This document shows positions 33,069-42,556 of a DNA stretch of 64,000 bases, in pieces. Every line of letters starts with the position of its first letter. Position 1 is the stretch's first letter. The notes under the pieces were generated by a model, which was not told the DNA's origin, did no database searches, and was given only the letters and a program-made list of their open reading frames with translations. Position numbers and translations under genes: made by a program. Source of the stretch: Alphaproteobacteria bacterium (GTDB taxonomy: Bacteria > Pseudomonadota > Alphaproteobacteria > UBA6615); assembly GCA_028279245.1 (NCBI GenBank), contig JANQOE010000091.1, positions 27,068-91,067 of the forward strand, read 5' to 3'.

Positions 33069-34420
33069 GCCACGACCTCGTCCAGCACCCGGTCGACGAC
33101 CCGGCCCAAGGTATCGACCAATTCGTCGATCTGGTCTTCCGAGATGATGAAGGCTGGGGCCAGCAACACATGGTCGCCGCGCACGCCATCCACCGTCCCG
33201 CCGTTCGGATAACAAATCAGCCCGCTCTCCATGGCCCGGACCTTCAGCCGGTGATGCAGTTTCACTGCCGGTGCGAAGGGGCTTTTCGTGGCCTTGTCCG
33301 CGACAAACTCGATGGCCCGGAACAGGCCACGACCGCGGATATCGCCGATATGTGGCTGGTTACCGAACCGGTCATGCAGCCGGTCGTCAAGGTAGGCGCC
33401 GAGTTGCCGGACCCGCGGCAACATGTCCGGCGACTGCAGCCGCCGCTGTGTCGCTAGACCGGCGGCACAGGCGACGGGGTGGCCCATATAGGTGTGGCCG
33501 TGTTGAAACGCGCCCGAACCTTGACGAAACGCATCGTGAATCGCCTCGGTCACCATCACCGCGCCGATCGGTTGATATCCCGCCGCCAGGCCTTTGGCGA
33601 TCAACACCATGTCCGGCACAATGTCTTCCTGCTCGAAGGCAAACAACGTACCGGTTCGCCCCATGCCGCACATCACCTCGTCGAGGATCAGCACGACCCC
33701 GTAGCGGTCGCAGATCTCACGGATCCGCTTGAAGTACCCCGGCACCGGCGGCACCGCGCCGGCGGTCGCACCGACCACCGTCTCCGCCAGAAAGGCGATA
33801 ACATTCTCGGGTCCGAGCTCCTGCAGTTGCGCTTCGAACTCCTGCGCCAACCGCTCGCCCATCTGCCCATCGCTCTCGTCATCTCGTCGCCCCCGATAGG
33901 CGAAGCAAGGCGAGACATGTCGCACGTTGTCGGCCAGGATCGGTGCAAAGGGCGCACGCCGCGCCATGTTGCCGCCGACCCCGAGTGCCCCCAGGCTGTT
34001 GCCGTGATAGCTCTGCCGCCGGGCGATGAAGTAGCGCCGATCCGGCTCGCCGCGTTCCACGAAATATTGCCGCGCCATCTTCAACGCGGTTTCCGCCGCC
34101 TCGGATCCACCGGACCCGAAATACACGCGGTTCAACTCCCCCGGTGCCGCCGCAACCAGCATGTCGGCCAGCGCCTCGGCCGGCTCGCTCGTCATAAATG
34201 ACGTGTGCGCGTAGCTAACCCGTTCCGTCTGCTTTCGTATCGCCGCGATAACGTCCGCATCACTGTGGCCAAGGCAAGACACCGCCGCCCCGCCGGAAGC
34301 GTCCAGATAGCGGCGGCCCTCAGTATCCACGAGATACACACCGTCGCCTTTGGCCGCCGTCGGCAGGGTGGCCCCTGTCGTGCGATAGAACACGTGCCCG
34401 TGTTGCGCCGGATCACTCAT
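33065..34420 (-). CDS. Class III (omega-type) PLP-dependent aminotransferase
   Basis: 451-residue enzyme with PLP-site Lys in IAKGLAAGYQPIGA, the Asp segment LILDEVMCGMGRTG and YFGSGGSEAAETALK. The start MSDPAQHGHVF at 34420 overlaps the regulator's last codons by 8 bp. Class III members move amino groups from omega- or beta-amino acids and amines. Its place between the RpiR regulator and BKACE enzyme makes it the first catabolic step of this operon. Confidence 0.92.
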   Translation of the reverse strand: MSDPAQHGHVFYRTTGATLPTAAKGDGVYLVDTEGRRYLDASGGAAVSCLGHSDADVIAAIRKQTERVSYAHTSFMTSEPAEALADMLVAAAPGELNRVYFGSGGSEAAETALKMARQYFVERGEPDRRYFIARRQSYHGNSLGALGVGGNMARRAPFAPILADNVRHVSPCFAYRGRRDDESDGQMGERLAQEFEAQLQELGPENVIAFLAETVVGATAGAVPPVPGYFKRIREICDRYGVVLILDEVMCGMGRTGTLFAFEQEDIVPDMVLIAKGLAAGYQPIGAVMVTEAIHDAFRQGSGAFQHGHTYMGHPVACAAGLATQRRLQSPDMLPRVRQLGAYLDDRLHDRFGNQPHIGDIRGRGLFRAIEFVADKATKSPFAPAVKLHHRLKVRAMESGLICYPNGGTVDGVRGDHVLLAPAFIISEDQIDELVDTLGRVVDRVLDEVVA

Positions 34421-35327
34421 TAGGGTCGGAAATCTCCAACGCAGCCTGTTCCTGTTCCGGCCAATAGGCCTCCATCCGGACAAGTTGTTCTTCACTCTCG
34501 GCCACCGCCGCCAGCGCCCGTTGCCCGCCTTGTGCCAGCAACAGCGCGACCAGCGCCTGCGCCACCGAAATCGCCGGCACTACCGAGTTGAACAAGGCCG
34601 GGCTTTCCGCCGCCACCCGCAGTGTATGAGTTGCCATCCGCGCCAGCGGCGAAACCGAACTGTCGGTCACCGCAACCACCGTCGCGCCCCGCACCGCAGC
34701 ATATCGGGCAGCTTGCACCGACCCGGTGGTGTAGGGCCGCAACGAAAACACCAGCATTAGATCGCGCTCGTTGACGCCGCGCATGTCGTCAGTGAAGGTT
34801 CCGCCGCGCCCGTCCAACAACACCGTGTTGTCGCGGAACATCCGGCAGCCATAGTGCAGATAGAACGCCGCTGGATAGAGGCTCCGCAGCCCGACGAAAT
34901 ACAGCCGCCGTGCCTGGGACATCGCCTTTGCTACCGTCGTAAGCTGTTCCGCCGGTATCCGGTCCAGCGTCGTCTCCAGATTGGCCTGGTCCGCCAAGAT
35001 CATCTCGGTGGCCAGATACGACAACGCGCCGCGGCTCTTGCGCCGCTGCAACCGCGCCGCCCGGTTTCGGTAACCTTCGCCCGTCTGGCGTACGCGATGG
35101 CGCAGGGCCTCGCGCAAGTCCTCATAGCCGGGACAACCCAGCCGCTGCGCCAGCCGCACCATCGTCGCCGGTTGCACCCCGGCTTTTGCCGCAACAAATC
35201 GCATGGACCGGAACGCGGCCTCATCCTGGTGATCGAGCAAGTAGGACGCCGCCTGCCGTAGCTGTGGGCTCAAATCGTCCCGCTCCAACTCAAGCCGCTC
35301 CAGCAGTCCTGATCCGACCGCGTTCAC
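34413..35327 (-). CDS. MurR/RpiR family transcriptional regulator
   Basis: 304-residue regulator: an N-terminal RpiR helix-turn-helix (AAKAGVQPATMVRLAQRLGCPGY, about residues 45-68) and a C-terminal SIS domain (about 125-265, FVGLRSLYPAAF, VVAVTDSSVSPLA). First gene of the operon with the aminotransferase and BKACE genes, so probably their local regulator. A 13-bp palindrome lies about 80 bp upstream of its start. Confidence 0.9.
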   Translation of the reverse strand: MNAVGSGLLERLELERDDLSPQLRQAASYLLDHQDEAAFRSMRFVAAKAGVQPATMVRLAQRLGCPGYEDLREALRHRVRQTGEGYRNRAARLQRRKSRGALSYLATEMILADQANLETTLDRIPAEQLTTVAKAMSQARRLYFVGLRSLYPAAFYLHYGCRMFRDNTVLLDGRGGTFTDDMRGVNERDLMLVFSLRPYTTGSVQAARYAAVRGATVVAVTDSSVSPLARMATHTLRVAAESPALFNSVVPAISVAQALVALLLAQGGQRALAAVAESEEQLVRMEAYWPEQEQAALEISDPNE

Positions 35328-35403
35328 CGTTAGGGCGACCTCCCGTTATTCGTTGCTGCGATCAGAGACCGGCAGCCCCGCGATTGCAACATTTGAATCG
35401 CCA

Positions 35404-35416
35404 AACTGTAACAGTT
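35404..35416. promoter_or_regulatory. Palindrome, candidate operator between RpiR gene and apt
   Basis: AACTG-TAA-CAGTT, a perfect 13-bp palindrome in the 198-bp divergent gap (35328-35525). It is a plausible site for the RpiR protein. Nothing else clear is visible in this gap. Confidence 0.45.
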
Positions 35417-35525
35417 GATTCAGCACGGACATGCTCCACCACCAGAGTAGTAGAGCCTGCGGATTGCACCTGAATCGGCCAATCCGGTAGCATCCGGCGG
35501 CAAAAAACCAAGCTGGAGCAGAGCG

Positions 35526-36041
35526 ATGGATATCCGAGAGCATATTCGGACCATTCCGGATTTCCCCAAACCGGGTATCCTCTTCTACGATATCTCCACC
35601 CTGCTGGCCCATCCCGGGGCTTGGCGCCATACCGTCGACCTGCTCGCCGTCAAGGTCGAGCCGCAAAAGCCGGACTTGTTGGTCGGCATTGAAAGCCGCG
35701 GCTTCCTGGTCGCCGCACCCCTGGCGCTGAAGCTTGGATGTGGGTTCGTCATGTGCCGGAAAAGCGGCAAACTGCCGGGCGCCACGGTTTCCCACAGCTA
35801 CGATCTCGAATACGGCACCGACACCATCGAAATCCAGGCCGACGCCATCGCACCGGGCCAGCGCGTGGTAGTATTGGACGACCTTCTTGCCACCGGCGGC
35901 ACTGCCGCGGCGACAGTGCAACTCCTGCGGCAATCCGGCGCCGACGTCCGGTCAGCGACCTTCATCATCGAGCTGACTGGCCTTGACGGCCGTCAGCAGC
36001 TCGACCTGCCGGTCACCTCGCTCATCGAGTATGAGCAATAG
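35526..36041 (+). CDS. apt: Adenine phosphoribosyltransferase
   Basis: 171-residue enzyme making AMP from adenine and PRPP. N-terminus [18 protein letters not shown] and PRPP loop [16 protein letters not shown] are classic. Length matches the family. It stands alone, convergent with the dehydrogenase gene whose stop codon directly abuts its own. Confidence 0.95.
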   Translation: MDIREHIRTIPDFPKPGILFYDISTLLAHPGAWRHTVDLLAVKVEPQKPDLLVGIESRGFLVAAPLALKLGCGFVMCRKSGKLPGATVSHSYDLEYGTDTIEIQADAIAPGQRVVVLDDLLATGGTAAATVQLLRQSGADVRSATFIIELTGLDGRQQLDLPVTSLIEYEQ

Positions 36042-37010
36042 CTAGGCCTCCACCCGGCCGCCGAGCTCATCTTCAACGAACCCGGCCACGATCTCCTCAA
36101 AATCGGCATCGACACCGAACCCAAGCTCTGCGGCTCGCTGTGCCTCCAGGGCTTGCGGCCAGCTATCGACAATCGCCTGCACGCCGGCGTCGGGCGTCCA
36201 GTCGACCCGGTCGACTGCCGCAGTCCCGCCGGCGGACCCCAGCGCCTCGATCATCTCCCCGATCGACGGGCCGATCCCGCCCAACAGCAGCGTTCGCTGC
36301 CCACCGATGGCGTTACCATCAGCGGCGAAGGCGCGCAGGAATGCTTCGACGACCTTGCGCGGTGACAGCAGGACCATCCGCGTCTCGGACTTGACCGGAC
36401 AAACCGCCCGTTGACCTTGCAGCGGTTCGCGGATAATCGAACTGGCAAACCCAGAGGCGGCTCGGTTTGGCTTGCCCGGCCGCACAACGATGGTCGGCAG
36501 GCGCAACCCACGGCCGTCCAGGAAGCCTTTGCGCGTGTAGTCGTTGAGCATCAACTCACCCGCCGCCTTCTGGGCACCGTAAGAGGTCTGCGGTGTCAGC
36601 GGCGTGCGGTCGGTGATCACCCGCTCACCCCCGTAGACCGCGACGGAGCTTGCATAGACCACCCTCGGACAATGGGGCACTGCCCGGCAGGCCTCCAACA
36701 CATTGCGGGTACCGTTGAGGTTAACCCGATAGCCAAGATCGAAATCGGCCTCCGCCTCGCCGCTAACGATCGCGGCAAGATGAAACACGGCCCCAACCGA
36801 CTCATCGATCAGACCACCCACACTTGCGCCGTCGGCAATATCGACGATCGCCGACGACAGCCGGGCATCATCCGGCAAATCGGCCGCCGCAAACTTGTCG
36901 GCCAGCACCACCTGGCTCACCGGTTCGGGTGTCGGCAGCTTACCCTCGATCAACGCCAACCCGACCCGCCGGCCGAGGAACCCGGCACCGCCCGTAACAA
37001 CCACTTTCAT
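36042..37010 (-). CDS. NAD-dependent epimerase/dehydrogenase, DenD-like (D-erythronate dehydrogenase family)
   Basis: 322-residue extended SDR protein. NAD loop VTGGAGFLGRR is at the N-terminus, catalytic Y-x3-K in SYGAQKAAGE, and the segment LPTIVVRPGKPNRAASGFASS is highly characteristic of the DenD group that oxidises four-carbon acid sugars. ATG 37010 is chosen; an upstream extension would cross the divergent promoter and next gene. Divergent from an FAH-fold enzyme and near an IlvD/Edd dehydratase, so acid-sugar catabolism is likely. Confidence 0.85.
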   Translation of the reverse strand: MKVVVTGGAGFLGRRVGLALIEGKLPTPEPVSQVVLADKFAAADLPDDARLSSAIVDIADGASVGGLIDESVGAVFHLAAIVSGEAEADFDLGYRVNLNGTRNVLEACRAVPHCPRVVYASSVAVYGGERVITDRTPLTPQTSYGAQKAAGELMLNDYTRKGFLDGRGLRLPTIVVRPGKPNRAASGFASSIIREPLQGQRAVCPVKSETRMVLLSPRKVVEAFLRAFAADGNAIGGQRTLLLGGIGPSIGEMIEALGSAGGTAAVDRVDWTPDAGVQAIVDSWPQALEAQRAAELGFGVDADFEEIVAGFVEDELGGRVEA

Positions 37011-37083
37011 CCAATAAATCCGCGCCGTTTGTTCTTTGCGGGCATCATGCCATGATGCCCGCCCCGCGCAAAACGGAGCATTC

Positions 37084-38256
37084 ATGGACCGCCAACTCGA
37101 CCAGCAAAACAGCCTGCCCGACGATGGTACAACCGGTACGCTGATTGGCCGGGTCTGGCTGCCGGATGCCGAAGGTCCGGCTGTTGTCGCGTTGCGCGGC
37201 GATGCGGTCGTCGACCTCACCGCGACCTGGCCAACGGTCTCGGCCCTGCTGGAAACAACGAACGCCGGGGACCGTCTCACCAGCGCCACGGGCAGCACCA
37301 TTGGCGGCCTATCAGAGATCCTCGCCAACACCGGCCCGAAACCCGACCGGCAACGGCCCTTCTTCCTTGCGCCCGTGGACCTGCAGGCCCTCAAGGCCTG
37401 CGGCGTGACCTTTGCCCGCAGCATGTTGGAACGCGTGATCGAGGAACGCGCCGGCGGCGATCCCGGCAAGGCCGAGGACATTCGCAAGAGCCTGACCGCC
37501 GAGGTCGGCAGCGATCTATCCGCGATCAAACCTGGTTCCGCCGACGCCGAACGCCTGCGCAAGTCGCTGCAGGAGCGCGGACTCTGGTCCCAATACATCG
37601 AGGTCGGCATCGGTCCCTACGCGGAAGTCTTCAGCAAATCGCAGCCGTTATCGGCGGTCGGCACCGGCGCAGAGGTCGGCCTGCACCCGGAATCCGGCTG
37701 GAACAATCCGGAGCCGGAGATCGCACTCGTCGTCAACAGTCAGGGTCAGGCAGTCGGCGCCACCCTCGGCAACGACGTCAATCTGCGCGACTTCGAAGGG
37801 CGCAGCGCATTGCTGCTCGGCAAGGCCAAGGACAACAACGGCTCATGCGCCCTCGGCCCATTCGTTCGCGTGTTCGATGACACATTCTCGATTGATGACG
37901 TGCGCCAAGCCGACGTCCGGTTGCACATCACCGGTACCGATGGGTTCGAACTGGAAGCCGTCAGTTCGATGCAGCAGATCAGCCGCGATCCCCTCGACCT
38001 CGTCGGCCAAACCATCGGCCGCCACCATCAATACCCGGACGGCCTCGTCTTGTTCATGGGCACCATGTTTGCGCCAACCGAAGACCGGGATCAGCCGGGT
38101 CTCGGTTTCACCCACCATGTCGGCGACACGGTTTCGATCGCCACACCGACGCTCGGCACGCTGATCAACCGGGTCGATTTGTCGACGAGGATCGAGCCTT
38201 GGACGTTCGGCGCCGGCGCGCTTATGCGCAACCTGGCGTCACGCGGCCTTCTCTAG
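37084..38256 (+). CDS. Fumarylacetoacetate hydrolase-fold protein
   Basis: 390-residue FAH-family protein, in the size range of 2-keto-3-deoxy sugar acid dehydratases rather than the 220-280 residues of simple FAH hydrolases. Metal-site region NNPEPEIALVV and later GNDVNLRDFEGRSALLLGKAKDNN are seen. With the neighbouring arabinonate-type dehydratase it could turn a 2-keto-3-deoxy-pentonate into 2-oxoglutarate semialdehyde (inference). ATG 37084 chosen. Its 3' end overlaps the convergent aminotransferase gene by 18 bp. Confidence 0.85.
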   Translation: MDRQLDQQNSLPDDGTTGTLIGRVWLPDAEGPAVVALRGDAVVDLTATWPTVSALLETTNAGDRLTSATGSTIGGLSEILANTGPKPDRQRPFFLAPVDLQALKACGVTFARSMLERVIEERAGGDPGKAEDIRKSLTAEVGSDLSAIKPGSADAERLRKSLQERGLWSQYIEVGIGPYAEVFSKSQPLSAVGTGAEVGLHPESGWNNPEPEIALVVNSQGQAVGATLGNDVNLRDFEGRSALLLGKAKDNNGSCALGPFVRVFDDTFSIDDVRQADVRLHITGTDGFELEAVSSMQQISRDPLDLVGQTIGRHHQYPDGLVLFMGTMFAPTEDRDQPGLGFTHHVGDTVSIATPTLGTLINRVDLSTRIEPWTFGAGALMRNLASRGLL

Positions 38257-39429
38257 AAACGGCACCAGCCGCTCCAGCGCCCGGTTCAACAGCGGCTCGC
38301 GCGCCGCAAAGCACAGCCGCAGCCATCCTTCGCCTTCGGGGCCGAACGCAACGCCTGGCGCCAGCCCAACCCGCGTCTCCCGCAGGATATCGCACGCCAG
38401 CGCATAGCTGTCCGTCAGCCCCTCGACCTTGAGGAATACATAGAACGCCCCGGCCGGACTCGCCAATCGCACCTTGTCCATATCGGACAGAGATTCGATC
38501 ACCAGGTCGCGCCGCCGGCGATAATTGTCCACCAGCGTACGGACATATGGTTCACCATCCCGCACGGCCGCCACCCCGGCATGCTGCACAAAGGTTGTCG
38601 GCCCGGCGATATTGAACTCGTTCAGCATGCCAAAGCTATCGCCAAGACTTGGCGGGTGAGTCAGCCACCCCAGCCGCCATCCCGTCATCGACCAGGACTT
38701 GGAGAAACTGTTGACCACCACCACCCGGTCTTCCGGGTCGGCCACATCGAGGAACGATGGCGCCCGCGGCGCGTTGTACGCTAGCCGCTCATAGACTTCG
38801 TCGGCGATGATCCACGTTCCGCTGTTGCGGCACGCCTCCAACAACGCCTGTTGTTCCTCCGCCGGCATCATCCAACCCGTCGGGTTCCCCGGCGAATTGA
38901 TGAAGACCGCCCGCGCACCATCGCGGACGGCACCGAACAGCTGATCGAAATCCAATCGCCATCCGTTGCTGCCGAACACCAACGAAATACGCCGGGTCCG
39001 CCCGCCCACGATGTGTGTCGTCTCGACGCAGTTCGGCCAAACCGGCACGACCACGGCGACCTCGTCGCCCGGGTCGATCAACGCCTGCATCACCAGCATG
39101 ATGGCGTTCATCCCCGACGCGGTGACCGTGACCCGCGCCTCCTCGATCGGTCGCTCATGCAGATGAGTCATGTAGTCGCTCAAAGCAGGGACCAATTCGG
39201 GAACACCACGGTTCGGCGCGTACATCGTCCGGTCCGCGTTCAACGCTTCCACCGCCGCCTGCTTGACGAAGTCCGGCGTCGGATCGTCACCTTCCCCAAA
39301 CCACAACGGCACGATATCGGCCAGGCCGATACCCTCGTTGGCGATGCGCCGGATCAGCGAGTCCCGCAGATCGGCGATGGCCGGCCGAATGGCCGCCAGC
39401 GCCTCGGGTTGCGGGCTAGTGGCTCTCAC
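38239..39429 (-). CDS. Class I/II PLP-dependent aminotransferase
   Basis: 396-residue fold-type I enzyme: NSPGNPTGW, IADEVYERLAY and the PLP-Lys motif NSFSKSWSMTGWRLGW. I start at the GTG at 39427-39429 (VRATSPQPEAL), which overlaps the dehydratase stop; a longer frame would lie wholly inside that gene. Substrate unknown. Co-transcribed with the dehydratase. Confidence 0.88.
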   Translation of the reverse strand: MRATSPQPEALAAIRPAIADLRDSLIRRIANEGIGLADIVPLWFGEGDDPTPDFVKQAAVEALNADRTMYAPNRGVPELVPALSDYMTHLHERPIEEARVTVTASGMNAIMLVMQALIDPGDEVAVVVPVWPNCVETTHIVGGRTRRISLVFGSNGWRLDFDQLFGAVRDGARAVFINSPGNPTGWMMPAEEQQALLEACRNSGTWIIADEVYERLAYNAPRAPSFLDVADPEDRVVVVNSFSKSWSMTGWRLGWLTHPPSLGDSFGMLNEFNIAGPTTFVQHAGVAAVRDGEPYVRTLVDNYRRRRDLVIESLSDMDKVRLASPAGAFYVFLKVEGLTDSYALACDILRETRVGLAPGVAFGPEGEGWLRLCFAAREPLLNRALERLVPFLEKAA

Positions 39430-41140
39430 GCGGGACCGGCGCGCCGCTCTTCCCAACCAGGAAGTCCAGGTCGGCGCCCTTGTCGGCCTGCAGCACGTGA
39501 TCATAGTAGAGCTGATAGTAACCGCGCTCGAGCGGCGGCTTCACCGGCGTCCACCCTTTGCGCCGTTCGGCGAGTTCCTCGTCGCTCACTTCCAGGTTCA
39601 GCCGGCGTCCGGCGACATCCAGTTCGATCATGTCGCCGTTCCGCACCAGCGCCAACGGCCCACCGGCCGCCGCTTCCGGCGAGGTATGCAGCACCACGGT
39701 GCCGTAAGCCGTCCCCGACATCCGCGCGTCGGAGATGCGCACCATATCTGTCACCCCCTGTTTGAGGATCTTCTCCGGCAACGCCATGTTGCCCACTTCC
39801 GGAAAACCCGGATAGCCACGCGGTCCGCAATTCTTCAACACCAGAATGTCATTCGGCTCGACATCCAGGTCCGGATCGTCGACCCGTGCCTTGTAGTCGT
39901 CGATATCTTCGAACACCACGGCCCTTGCCCGATGTTGCATCAGCTCTGGAGTCGCCGCTGACGGTTTGAGGATGGCCCCGTCCGGCGCCAAATTGCCGCG
40001 CAGCACCGCAATGCCGCCTTCCGACTTGAACGGCTTGTCGAACGGGAAGATCACGTCGCGGTCGAAGCACTCGACCCCCTCGATATTCTCGGCCACCGTC
40101 TTGCCCGTGACCGTTACATGGTCCCGGTGCAGCAGGTCGCCGAGTTCCTGCATGACCATCGGCAGACCGCCGGCGTAATAGAAATCCTCCATCAGGTATT
40201 TGCCCGAAGGCATCAGGTTCACCAGGCAGGGAATCTCCTTGCCCAAGGTGTCCCAGTCGACCAGTGACAGGTCGACCCCGATGCGCCCGGCAATCGCCAG
40301 CAAATGCACGACCGCATTCGTCGAGCCACCGATGGCGCCGTTCACCCGAACTGCGTTTTCGAACGCCTGCCGCGTCAGCACCTTCGACAGTTTCAGGTCT
40401 TCCTTGACCATCTCGACAATGCGCTGCCCCGCCATATGCGCCAACACATAGCGGCGGCTATCGGCGGCAGGGATCGCGGCATTGGTCGGCAGACCGATGC
40501 CCAAAGCCTCGACCATCGAGGCCATTGTCGAAGCGGTCCCCATCGTCATGCAGTGCCCGACCGAGCGCGACATGCAAGCCTCGGCGTCCATGAAAGCCGC
40601 CAGACTCATCTTCCCGGCCCGCACGTCTTCGGAGAAACTCCAGACATTGGTGCCGGAACCGATATCCTCACCCCGGTACTTGCCGTTCAGCATCGGGCCG
40701 CCGGACACCACGATCGTCGGCAGGTCGCAGCTCGCCGCACCCATCACCAGCGACGGCGTCGTCTTGTCGCAACCGGTCAGCAGCACCACGCCGTCGAGCG
40801 GGTTGGCGCGGATCGATTCCTCGACATCCATCGACGCCAGATTGCGGAACAGCATGGTCGTCGGCCGCATCAGCGTCTCGCCCAGGCTCATCGCCGGAAA
40901 CTCCAGCGGGAAGCCGCCCATCTCGTAGACGCCACGTTTCACATGCTCGGCGACCTTGCGGAAATGCGCGTTACACGGCGTCAGCTCGGACCAGGTGTTG
41001 CAGATGCCAATGACCGGGCGGCCGTCGAACAGGTGCGACGGCAGCCCCTGGTTACGCATCCAGCTCCGATGCACAAACCCATCGCGGTCCGCCGGACCGA
41101 ACCAAGCTTGGCTGCGCAACTCTTTCTTATCCTTCGCCAT
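39416..41140 (-). CDS. IlvD/Edd family dehydratase, L-arabinonate dehydratase-like
   Basis: 574-residue iron-sulfur dehydratase. Cluster cysteines are visible in GICNTWSELTPCNAHF, LLTGCDKTTPSLVMGA and EACMSRSVGHCMTMGTAST. The N-terminus LRSQAWFGPADRDGFVHRSW is that of the sugar-acid branch (arabinonate/xylonate dehydratases), not biosynthetic IlvD. It removes water from an aldonic acid to give a 2-keto-3-deoxy acid, which would feed the FAH-fold enzyme nearby. Confidence 0.9.
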   Translation of the reverse strand: MAKDKKELRSQAWFGPADRDGFVHRSWMRNQGLPSHLFDGRPVIGICNTWSELTPCNAHFRKVAEHVKRGVYEMGGFPLEFPAMSLGETLMRPTTMLFRNLASMDVEESIRANPLDGVVLLTGCDKTTPSLVMGAASCDLPTIVVSGGPMLNGKYRGEDIGSGTNVWSFSEDVRAGKMSLAAFMDAEACMSRSVGHCMTMGTASTMASMVEALGIGLPTNAAIPAADSRRYVLAHMAGQRIVEMVKEDLKLSKVLTRQAFENAVRVNGAIGGSTNAVVHLLAIAGRIGVDLSLVDWDTLGKEIPCLVNLMPSGKYLMEDFYYAGGLPMVMQELGDLLHRDHVTVTGKTVAENIEGVECFDRDVIFPFDKPFKSEGGIAVLRGNLAPDGAILKPSAATPELMQHRARAVVFEDIDDYKARVDDPDLDVEPNDILVLKNCGPRGYPGFPEVGNMALPEKILKQGVTDMVRISDARMSGTAYGTVVLHTSPEAAAGGPLALVRNGDMIELDVAGRRLNLEVSDEELAERRKGWTPVKPPLERGYYQLYYDHVLQADKGADLDFLVGKSGAPVPRESH

Positions 41141-41287
41141 GCGGCATCCTTCCCCAAAACGCTTCTAGATCTGCAAATCTGACCGTCGCCAATCGTATTA
41201 CAATTAGCAGTGTCAAGCCGGGTAAGTATAGCCTCCCACCGGCCAGAGCCTTGACACGCATCAGCCGGCACCACATCGTTGCAGTCT

Positions 41288-41375
41288 GTGATGCTGGGGT
41301 GCTTCCGCCTGTGCGGGAGCTGAGAAAACACCCATCGAACCTGACCCGGATCGTACCGGCGGAGGGAGTCGTCAC
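41288..41375 (+). ncRNA. TPP riboswitch (Thi-box)
   Basis: P1 closes GTGATG (41288-41293) with CGTCAC (41370-41375). Conserved parts in order: CTGGGGTGC, the P3 hairpin (TTCCGCC/GCGGGAG), GCTGAGA, CACCC, GAACCTGACCCGGAT, CCGG and GGAGGGA. It lies 65 nt before the ATG of a liv-type binding protein, so that transporter should be shut off by thiamine pyrophosphate. Remaining sequence in 41141-41440 shows no gene. Confidence 0.93.
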
Positions 41376-41440
41376 CCCAGGAGCGAACTTCCGGGCTGGA
41401 CGACCCGCCGATTGCGGAACGGTCGGACGGAGGAAGACCT

Positions 41441-42553
41441 ATGCCTTGGAAACACATCCTGACCGCCGCCATGCTGCTCGGCGCCACCGGCGCCGCCGGC
41501 CAGACCCTACCCATCCTCGTACCCCTGACCGGATTTCTGTCGCTGGAGGGTACCAGCCAACGAAACGGCGCCACATTGGCCCTCGCCGACGCGGCGGCGG
41601 ACCTGGGCGTCGAGCATGACATCAGCGACACCGGCACCTCACCCGAAGTCGCGGTGAACGCCTTCCTCCGGGCGATGGATCAAGACGATGTGCGTGCCGT
41701 GGTCGCCCCGATGCTCGGCACCCAGATGCTCGCGCTGCTGCCCCTCGCCACCGAGTTCAAGATGCCCCTGCTCACCGTCTCCGGCACGGCCAGCATTACC
41801 GAGCAGGGCAACCCTTACATCTTCCGCTTCTTCCCCGGCGACTCCGTAGTGAAACAGGCCCATGCCCGCTACGCCGTTGAGGAACTCGGCGCAAAACGTC
41901 CCGCCGTCATCTTTCAGACCACCGCCTACGGCCAAAGCGGCCGTACCCATCTCGCCGCGAACCTGACGGAACTCGGCAGTCCGCCGGTGCTCGAAGAACC
42001 CCTCGACGTCGCAGTGAAAGACATGCTGCCAGTCCTCACAAAGGCACGGCAAGCTGGCGCCGACGCCCTTCTCCTGCACCTGCATGCCGGCCCGACCGCA
42101 CTGGTCGTCCGGCAAGCCGCGGCAATGGGCCTCGACATCCCGATCGTCGCCGGCTCGGCCATGCACCAGCCCGCCACGGCGGCACTGCTCGAGCCAGACG
42201 AACTAACCGGCGTTTGCGCCGAAACCGGCTCATCGCCGATCTCCGGCGGCCACCCGGATATCGAAACCTTCACCGAACGCTACCAGGCAGAATTCGACAC
42301 CCAACCCGACGCCTTCGCCCTGCACCAGTACGACGCGGTCCGCATGTATCTCGCGGCCCTAGCGAAAGGCGCGGTCAACGCCGACGACATCCAGGCGGCG
42401 CTCTCGTCCGAGAGCTACGAAGGCCTCGCTATGACCTACAAGTCCGACGGCACCGGCAACATGGCCCACGACGCCGTCATCATTTGCTATGACGGAAGCA
42501 GCCGAACACCGGAAATCGTCAAGCGCTACGAAAACTTAAGCGGCGTTCTTTAA
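41441..42553 (+). CDS. Liv-type ABC transporter substrate-binding protein, under TPP riboswitch
   Basis: 370-residue periplasmic protein: short signal peptide (MPWKHILTAAMLLGATGAAG), then a LivK/Leu-Ile-Val-binding fold (LPILVPLTGFLSLEG, RNGATLALADAA, VVAPMLGTQMLALLPLA, YGQSGRTH). Ribosome site GGAGGAAG. Family members usually bind branched amino acids or amides, but the upstream TPP riboswitch says the cargo is thiamine, a precursor (HMP- or thiazole-like) or a breakdown product. Confidence 0.9.
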   Translation: MPWKHILTAAMLLGATGAAGQTLPILVPLTGFLSLEGTSQRNGATLALADAAADLGVEHDISDTGTSPEVAVNAFLRAMDQDDVRAVVAPMLGTQMLALLPLATEFKMPLLTVSGTASITEQGNPYIFRFFPGDSVVKQAHARYAVEELGAKRPAVIFQTTAYGQSGRTHLAANLTELGSPPVLEEPLDVAVKDMLPVLTKARQAGADALLLHLHAGPTALVVRQAAAMGLDIPIVAGSAMHQPATAALLEPDELTGVCAETGSSPISGGHPDIETFTERYQAEFDTQPDAFALHQYDAVRMYLAALAKGAVNADDIQAALSSESYEGLAMTYKSDGTGNMAHDAVIICYDGSSRTPEIVKRYENLSGVL

Positions 42554-42556
42554 CGC

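Noticed and set aside
37011..37610. A long N-terminal extension of the DenD-like dehydrogenase
   Set aside because: It is antisense to the FAH-fold gene and would precede the NAD loop that should be at the N-terminus.
39416..41140. Biosynthetic dihydroxy-acid dehydratase (ilvD)
   Set aside because: The N-terminus and neighbourhood fit the sugar-acid dehydratase branch, and no other branched-chain amino acid gene is adjacent.
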